Of a stretch of DNA of 10,144 bases, positions 5,916 to 10,144 are shown piece by piece (within the stretch, counting starts at the first letter, position 1; each line of letters begins with the position of its first letter). Location of the stretch: NCBI GenBank assembly GCA_051000715.1, contig JBPCOB010000204.1:1-10144 (forward strand), written 5' to 3'. Made by a program: the position numbers and the translations under genes. Below the pieces are notes generated by a model. The model did not search any database, was not told the origin of the DNA, and saw only the letters and a list, made by a program, of their open reading frames with translations. The stretch is from JBPCOB01 sp051000715. Its GTDB lineage: Bacteria; Actinomycetota; Actinomycetes; JALYNC01.

Positions 5916-6985
5916 CGAAGCGGGGTCGGCACAGGGTCGGCCGTCACGTCCGGTAGCCCCGCATCGGGTAGCCGCCACAGGTGCTCGCGCGGCAGGTCCA
6001 CCCGCACGCTGGCGCCGGGGGGCGGTGCCAGCTCGGGGGCCACATGGGCCTCGATCGTCAGATCGCCTGAGCGCAGCTCGAGCCGGACGTGCGTCCCGAC
6101 GTACGACGCTTCCCGGACACGCAGGCGGAGCGGTCCCTCGGCGTGCAGTCGCACCCGCTCGGGACGAATGGTGAACGTGGCGGCACCGTCCGCCCCGGGC
6201 ACGGCGATCTGGGCGTCGGCCAGCGGCAGCCGTCCCGCCGTCACCGGACCGGTCATCAGGTTGGTGCTGCCGAAGAACCGGGCGACCGCTGCGGAGCGTG
6301 GGCGGGCGAAGATCGCTTCGGGCCGGTCGCACTGCACGAGCCGGCCCTCGACCAGGAACGCCACCTCGTCGCCCAGCTCGGCGGCCTCGACCCGGTCATG
6401 GGTCACGTACAGGGTGGTCAGGCATCGTTGCCGCTGCAGCCGGTGGATCAGCCGACGGATTCCCTCCCGCCGGTGGGGGTCCAGGGCGGCGAGCGGCTCG
6501 TCCAGCAACAGCAGGTCCGGGTCGAGGCACAGTGATCGGGCCAGTGCCACCCGCGATTGTTCGCCGCCTGATAGTCCGCGCACTCGTCGTGCCGCGAAGC
6601 CGGCGAGGCCCACCTCGTCGAGGAGCTCTTCGGCGCGGAGCCGCCGGTCACCGCGTGCCCCGCCCGCTACCCGGAGCCCGAAGGCGACGTTGTCCGCCGC
6701 GTCGAGGTTGGGGAACAACCTCGGTTCCTGGAAGACCAGCGCGACCCGCCGGCGTTGGGGCGGCAGGCCGAGCAGGCTCCGCCCGCCCAGCTCGAGCCGG
6801 CCGGCGACCACGTCTTCGAGGCCGGCGATCGCGCGCAACAGCGTCGTCTTGCCTGCGCCCGACGGGCCGACGAGCACGCACAGCTGCCCCGCCGCCACCT
6901 CCAGCGTCACATCCCGCAAGGTGGTGCTGCCACCCGCCTCGACGGTCAGGCCCGCGCATCGGAGCGCCTGCCCGGCTGCGGCTAT
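5912..6985 (-). CDS. ABC transporter ATPase with C-terminal regulatory domain; unusual ATA start likely
   Basis: A 357-residue ATPase energising an importer. Seen (numbering from ATA 6985): Walker A GPSGAGKTT (40-48), Q-loop VFQEPRLFP with Q86, signature LSGGEQSRVALAR (138-150), Walker B LLLLDEP (158-164) and an H-loop YVTHD. After about residue 240 there is a further domain of roughly 110 residues resembling the TOBE-type region of PotA/FbpC-like ATPases; E. coli YnjD lacks such an extension. The N-terminal strand ALRCAGLTVEAGG is clearly coding, but no ATG, GTG or TTG precedes it in frame near the gene. ATA 6985 has GGGAGG 7 nt upstream and overlaps the previous stop (ATAG). The first conventional start, TTG 6919, would remove 22 residues including the first strand. 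CTG 6949 is another option. Confidence 0.88.
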   Translation of the reverse strand: MAAAGQALRCAGLTVEAGGSTTLRDVTLEVAAGQLCVLVGPSGAGKTTLLRAIAGLEDVVAGRLELGGRSLLGLPPQRRRVALVFQEPRLFPNLDAADNVAFGLRVAGGARGDRRLRAEELLDEVGLAGFAARRVRGLSGGEQSRVALARSLCLDPDLLLLDEPLAALDPHRREGIRRLIHRLQRQRCLTTLYVTHDRVEAAELGDEVAFLVEGRLVQCDRPEAIFARPRSAAVARFFGSTNLMTGPVTAGRLPLADAQIAVPGADGAATFTIRPERVRLHAEGPLRLRVREASYVGTHVRLELRSGDLTIEAHVAPELAPPPGASVRVDLPREHLWRLPDAGLPDVTADPVPTPLR

Positions 6986-8202
6986 CGGAGCACCTCCCGC
7001 TTCCAGCGGGCATCGAGCGCGGGCACTCGCCCGGCCGGCAGCTCCTCGACCTCGCGACCGAAGTCCGCCAAGAGGTAGGGGCCGCTCTGCTGCCCGGCGA
7101 AGAGGCGCCGCTGCTCGGGCCGGAGTCGGGAAAGGTCCAGCACGGTGGGAACCCCGAGCTGGCGCGGGTCGGCCTTTGCGGCCTGAAGCTCAGCCGAGAG
7201 GAGCAGGTTCGCCACCACGAGCGCCCCGGCCCGATGGCCGGCGTCGGCCGGAATTGTCACGTAGCTGGTGTTCGCCAGGGTGCCGCTGTCCAGGACGAAG
7301 GGGCGGGTGGAACGGGGAAACTCCCCGCGCTGGACACCGGTCAGCACGAAGCTGGGGTCGTAGCTCATCGCGAGGTCGACCTGCCCGTCGCCGAAGAGGC
7401 GGTCGAGTTCGGCCTCGGAGCCGGGGAAGGCCGCGCCGCCCCGCCACTGCAGCGGCTTCAGCTCCCGCAGCAGCGCGAAGGCCGCATCCTCGCCCATCGC
7501 CTGCACGGCCTGCCGCACGAAGGCGGATCCGGTGAAGTCCGGTGGGGCCGGGTAGGTGAATCGGCCGGGGTGCGCCTTCGCGTAGCCGAGCAGCTTCTGG
7601 AACGAGGCCGGTGGCCACGCCAGGCGGCGGGAATCGTAGGCGAGGACGAACTGGGCCCGGCTCCAGGGCGACTCCTGCCCCTCTACCGGTACGCCGAAGT
7701 CGCGAGCGACCGTGAGGTCGGACCAGTCGACGTACCTGGCGTTGGGCAGTAGCGGTGCCCAGTTGCGCAGCCACAGTCCGGCACCGGCGCCCTGGGCAAA
7801 GTTGGCTCCGTTGATCCAGATCAGGTCCACGCTGCCGCCGCTGCGCCGGCCGGCCCGCTGCTCGGCCACCACCCGCTGCACCGCGTCGGCGGTGTCGGTG
7901 ACCGGCACCCGCTGCAGGACAACGCCCAGCCTGGCCGCGGCCGGCCGGACCACTTCGTCGACGTAGCGGTTCACCCGGGTGTCACCGCCGTACATCCACC
8001 ACCGCACCGTCTGACCGTGAGCCTGCGCGACCACGGCCGACCAGTCCCTGGGATCTACGGCGCCCGTGCGCTTCGGGGCCGGGCTGACCCCGGCACAGCC
8101 GGCGATGAGGACCGCCAGCGCAATGGCGGTCAGCAGTCGTTTCGTCCGGGGACGACGCGGAGCAGCCGCGAGACGCCTCTTTGTCCGGGGTCCGGTTCTC
8201 AC
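6982..8202 (-). CDS. ynjB-like: YnjB-type ABC transporter substrate-binding lipoprotein
   Basis: A 406-residue exported solute-binding protein. GTG 8202 overlaps the stop of the VTT-domain gene (GTGA, 8199-8202). A twin-charged N-terminus (Arg/Lys-rich, residues 2-22) and a hydrophobic stretch end in the lipobox LIAGC with Cys36, so it should be lipid-anchored on the outer face of the membrane. The body closely follows the E. coli YnjB pattern (COG4134): GQTVRWWMYGGDTRVNRYVD (63-82), VTDTADAVQRVVAEQRAGR, then SVDLIWINGANF (124-135), and DFGVPVEGQESPWSRAQFV. These are type-II periplasmic-binding-protein features. The ligand of YnjB is not established, so none is assigned here. It is followed at once by the ATPase gene; the matching permeases are probably those at 1764-3351. 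Confidence 0.88.
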   Translation of the reverse strand: MRTGPRTKRRLAAAPRRPRTKRLLTAIALAVLIAGCAGVSPAPKRTGAVDPRDWSAVVAQAHGQTVRWWMYGGDTRVNRYVDEVVRPAAARLGVVLQRVPVTDTADAVQRVVAEQRAGRRSGGSVDLIWINGANFAQGAGAGLWLRNWAPLLPNARYVDWSDLTVARDFGVPVEGQESPWSRAQFVLAYDSRRLAWPPASFQKLLGYAKAHPGRFTYPAPPDFTGSAFVRQAVQAMGEDAAFALLRELKPLQWRGGAAFPGSEAELDRLFGDGQVDLAMSYDPSFVLTGVQRGEFPRSTRPFVLDSGTLANTSYVTIPADAGHRAGALVVANLLLSAELQAAKADPRQLGVPTVLDLSRLRPEQRRLFAGQQSGPYLLADFGREVEELPAGRVPALDARWKREVLR

Positions 8203-8846
8203 CGGCGCCCCACCACCGGACCGGGCTTCCCCGTGGACTTCAAGACCTTCGAGATGAGCGGGCCGGCGACCGCCAGTACGACGATGAGACCGACCGCCGC
8301 CAGGAACGCCGGCGAGGTCGGGTCATGGATCGAGCCACCGAGGGCTGCATAGGCGAAGGTTCCCGGCACGATGCCGATCACCGTGGCGAGCAGGTAGTCG
8401 CGCCGGCTCACCGCGCTGACCCCGGCCGCGTAGTTGAGCAGGTTGAACGGCACCGCCGGGATGAGCCTGAGGTAGAGAACCGCGAGAAACCCCCGCCGCT
8501 CCAGCCAGGCGTCCACTTGACCAATACGCCGTCCGGCGATCCGCTCGACCTGTTCACGTCCGAGGCGCCGGCCGATGAGAAAGGACGCGGCCGCACCCAG
8601 CGTCGCCCCGACCACGGCGAGCACGGTGCCCAGAGCAGTGCCGAACGCGGCCCCCCCTGCGGCGGTGACCACGGCACCCGGAAAGAGCAACACCGTCAGT
8701 GCGGCGTAGAGGGCGACGAACACGACCGGCCCGGCGATGCCGCTGTCCCGGACCAAGCCCGAGATGCCGGCGCGACTCGGGCCGCCGACGACCGCAGCGC
8801 TTCCGAAGACTACGAGCAGCAGCACGGCGAGTAGTGCCAGGCGCAC
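8199..8846 (-). CDS. TVP38/TMEM64 family (VTT/SNARE-associated domain) membrane protein
   Basis: A 215-residue multi-span membrane protein from GTG 8846; no earlier ATG, GTG or TTG in frame is seen nearby, and the Shine-Dalgarno is weak. Seen: an N-terminal helix (2-20), then VLLFPGAVVTAAGGAAFG (52-69), the glycine-rich GTVLAVVGATLGAAASFLIG (73-92) with RRLGRE after it, and the diagnostic LRLIPAVPFNLLNYAAG (126-142), ending with GIVPGTFAYAALGG (158-171). This is the VTT domain shared by DedA, TMEM64 and the E. coli YdjX/YdjZ proteins, thought to form half-helix re-entrant folds and linked in some members to lipid scrambling or undecaprenyl-phosphate recycling. The gene lies 35 nt after the duplicated membrane protein and overlaps the YnjB-like gene. 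Fusions or pairing of VTT domains with disulfide oxidoreductases are known, matching the flavoprotein in this operon. Confidence 0.87.
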   Translation of the reverse strand: MRLALLAVLLLVVFGSAAVVGGPSRAGISGLVRDSGIAGPVVFVALYAALTVLLFPGAVVTAAGGAAFGTALGTVLAVVGATLGAAASFLIGRRLGREQVERIAGRRIGQVDAWLERRGFLAVLYLRLIPAVPFNLLNYAAGVSAVSRRDYLLATVIGIVPGTFAYAALGGSIHDPTSPAFLAAVGLIVVLAVAGPLISKVLKSTGKPGPVVGRR

Positions 8847-8881
8847 CCGCGGGTAAGCCCGGCCGCTACTGCCTCGGGCGA

Positions 8882-9859
8882 CTACGCCGGCCCCGATACC
8901 CGTGCGTCGAGGCGGGTTGGCCCAGGCGCCGACTGTAGTTGGCGCTCCCGATGGGACACCGCCTGGACCACTCCCGCCACGACGAGCACCGCGGCCGAGG
9001 CAACCGCGAGATACGCCCCCAGACCGATGCCGGCACTGGGGCCGAACGGGGGCGCGAAGACGCGCTGCAGGATCCGGGTACCGGCGAGGAAGCCGAGCAG
9101 CGCAAGCACGCCGCCCAGCGCCGCGGGGCCCAGTGGTGACCGGCCCCGGGCGGCCGCCCGCACCAGCGAGAGCACCGCCACGCTGACGGCAAGGACCAGG
9201 CTGCTGGTGTGCGGGGTCGGGAGCCAGCCACTCCAGTTGATCGTGCCGTCCTTCGCCTGGGTCGTGTAGAAGGTGAAGAACGTGTAACCGAACACGAACT
9301 GCCCGACTGCCCCCAGAGCGGCCAGCCCGAGCCAAGGGTTCATACCGCCCTGGACGTCCGCTCGCCAGGGGCGCGCCGGCGCGGCGGCAGCGGTTCGGGA
9401 GGCGGCGTACGCCAGCCCTCCGACGGCGACCGCGATGCACCCGGCCAGTCCGATCCAGATGCCCGGGAGCAGCATCGCCGCATTGGCTCGGGAGGGGGGG
9501 CAGTAGTAGTAGCAGTTGGAGCCGGACCCGGCGATGCCGGCGATCGAACCGCCGCTGGGAAAGAACCCGAACGGCGGCGCGAGCATCCGGTAGCCGACCT
9601 GCAGCGCTGCGAGGACGCCGACGCCGCCCATCACGAACCCGGCCTTGCGCCCGCGCAACGGGCTGCGGTCCGCGGCCAGCAGCCCGATCAGTACGACCGC
9701 AGCCAATGCGCTGAGGAGGATCAGGTCGGAGGTGTGCGGAACTCCGAGCCAGGCGTCCTTGTTCTCGCCCCTGAACTTGTAGAAGTCCGAACCCAGGGCC
9801 AAGAACTGCAGCACGACCCCTGCCAGGGCCAGCCACAACCACGGGGTCAGTCGTCGCAT
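8882..9859 (-). CDS. Eight-helix membrane protein made of two tandem repeats, unknown function
   Basis: A 325-residue integral membrane protein, first gene of the - strand operon. ATG 9859 has a strong Shine-Dalgarno, GAGG (9869-9866), 6 nt upstream. Residues 4-105 and 172-280 are clearly related: PWLWLALAG/PWLGLAALG, an aromatic stretch SDFYKF/FFTFYT, the motif PHTSDLIL/PHTSSLVL, a basic loop with RSPLRG/RSPLGP, and MLAPPFGF/VFAPPFGP. Each unit holds about four helices with a long first loop. Between the units the linker carries Cys116-YYY-Cys120, a possible disulfide or metal site, probably outside the membrane. I recognise no named family. The Cys pair and the neighbouring disulfide oxidoreductase suggest, without proof, a redox or sensing role. 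The polar C-terminus runs from about residue 302. Confidence 0.8.
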   Translation of the reverse strand: MRRLTPWLWLALAGVVLQFLALGSDFYKFRGENKDAWLGVPHTSDLILLSALAAVVLIGLLAADRSPLRGRKAGFVMGGVGVLAALQVGYRMLAPPFGFFPSGGSIAGIAGSGSNCYYYCPPSRANAAMLLPGIWIGLAGCIAVAVGGLAYAASRTAAAAPARPWRADVQGGMNPWLGLAALGAVGQFVFGYTFFTFYTTQAKDGTINWSGWLPTPHTSSLVLAVSVAVLSLVRAAARGRSPLGPAALGGVLALLGFLAGTRILQRVFAPPFGPSAGIGLGAYLAVASAAVLVVAGVVQAVSHRERQLQSAPGPTRLDARVSGPA

Positions 9860-9972
9860 CGATCACCTCGGGGTTGGTAGGTGGGCGGCATCTATCCGCC
9901 GCTGAGCAGGGATGCAACCTGGACAAACGCCGCTAGGTAAGTGCGCAGCACATCTAGTGGCAGAGGACGGGG
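9860..9972. other. Intergenic region upstream of the - strand operon
   Basis: This stretch of about 110 bases holds the ribosome site and possible promoter of the duplicated membrane protein gene. No further gene, tRNA, strong terminator hairpin or repeat was seen. It has lower GC than the flanking genes and several stop codons in all frames. Confidence 0.4.
9889..9917 (-). promoter_or_regulatory. Possible promoter of the - strand operon
   Basis: Reading the - strand, TTGCAT (9917-9912) and TAGATG (9894-9889) are separated by 17 bases and resemble sigma-70-type actinobacterial -35 and -10 boxes. Transcription would start near 9881, giving a short leader of about 20 nt before ATG 9859 that includes the GAGGTGA ribosome site. 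This is the only sizeable non-coding gap upstream of the five-gene operon. The match is moderate. Confidence 0.3.
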
Positions 9973-10144
9973 TCAGGCGACGTTGAGCCGGTCGAGGAAC
10001 CGGAGAACGCCGTCCAGACCGTTGGTGCCGCGGCCCGTGCCGGGAGACGTGCACCACCGGGATGCCGGCCAGCTCGCCGGACACCACGTCGACCTCGCCG
10101 TACGCCGTCGACACGGGGTGTCGCCGCGCTCGAGTGAGGCCGGG
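9973..10144 (-). pseudogene. Frameshifted remnant resembling 5'-methylthioadenosine phosphorylase
   Basis: Reading inward from the window edge on the - strand, one frame gives TAYGEVDVV, GELAGIPVVHVSRHG, like the N-terminal T-P-Y-G-E and P-R-H-G region of methylthioadenosine/purine nucleoside phosphorylases. The codons then lose GC3 character in that frame after about 10034. The coding character passes to the next frame, which reads GRGTNGLDGVLRFLDRLNVA and stops at TGA 9975-9973. One extra G near 10034-10036 would explain the shift. Even after repair the protein stops about 25 residues after RHG, far short of the normal 260 or so. It looks like a decayed or deletion-fused fragment, though the window edge hides the rest. 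The family call is tentative. Confidence 0.35.

Noticed and set aside
5916..6332. N-terminal extension of the flavoprotein frame into the ATPase gene
   Set aside because: The extension is compositionally random, and the FAD motif begins right after ATG 5915, which forms an ATGA overlap with the ATPase stop.
5628..7752. Very long + strand open frames opposite the flavoprotein, ATPase and binding-protein genes
   Set aside because: The products are Ser/Arg/Pro-rich without recognisable motifs and lie entirely opposite well-supported - strand genes; they are GC-bias shadows.
1..10144. tRNA, rRNA, CRISPR arrays, insertion sequences or transposases
   Set aside because: No repeated spacer pattern, cloverleaf, terminal inverted repeats or transposase motifs were seen by eye on either strand.

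Overview
The window is very GC-rich, gene-dense bacterial DNA. The codon use (almost always G or C in the third position), frequent GTG/TTG starts, 4-base stop/start overlaps and protein families suggest an actinobacterium. Nothing in the window fixes the genus.

Left part, + strand (1-1755). The tail of an unidentified gene is followed by two translationally coupled genes. Each is interrupted by one in-frame TGA exactly where its family normally carries a redox or metal-binding cysteine. The first (38-799) is a CooC/MinD-type deviant-Walker ATPase with C-P-U-C. The second (792-1373) is an AhpC/TSA_2-type peroxiredoxin-like protein with U-L-I-C. In both, a hairpin with a small GU-containing loop lies about 20 nt past the TGA, which fits a bacterial SECIS element. 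I read them as two selenoproteins in one operon; this is the main finding. A conventional gene caller would report three truncated genes. A small glycine-rich single-span membrane protein (1462-1755) follows.

Middle (1764-4505). Two ABC permeases on the - strand are transcribed divergently from a CDP-alcohol phosphatidyltransferase and a four-helix membrane protein on the + strand.

Right part, - strand (9859 down to 4470). This is a tightly packed operon: a tandemly duplicated eight-helix membrane protein, a TVP38/TMEM64 (VTT-domain) protein, a YnjB-type solute-binding lipoprotein, an ABC ATPase whose only good start is ATA, and a mercuric-reductase-like flavoprotein disulfide oxidoreductase. 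The middle and right parts together resemble the Escherichia coli ydjXYZ-ynjABCDEF region (TVP38 proteins, YnjBCD transporter, YnjF phosphatidyltransferase), but rearranged and with a split permease. Transport substrate and pathway are not known. The last 170 bases hold what looks like a frameshifted remnant of a methylthioadenosine phosphorylase-type gene.

The common theme is inference only: thiol/selenol redox chemistry (two putative selenoproteins, a disulfide oxidoreductase) beside an uncharacterised transporter and membrane-protein set. No selA, selB, selD or tRNA-Sec gene lies in the window, so Sec decoding must be confirmed elsewhere in the genome.
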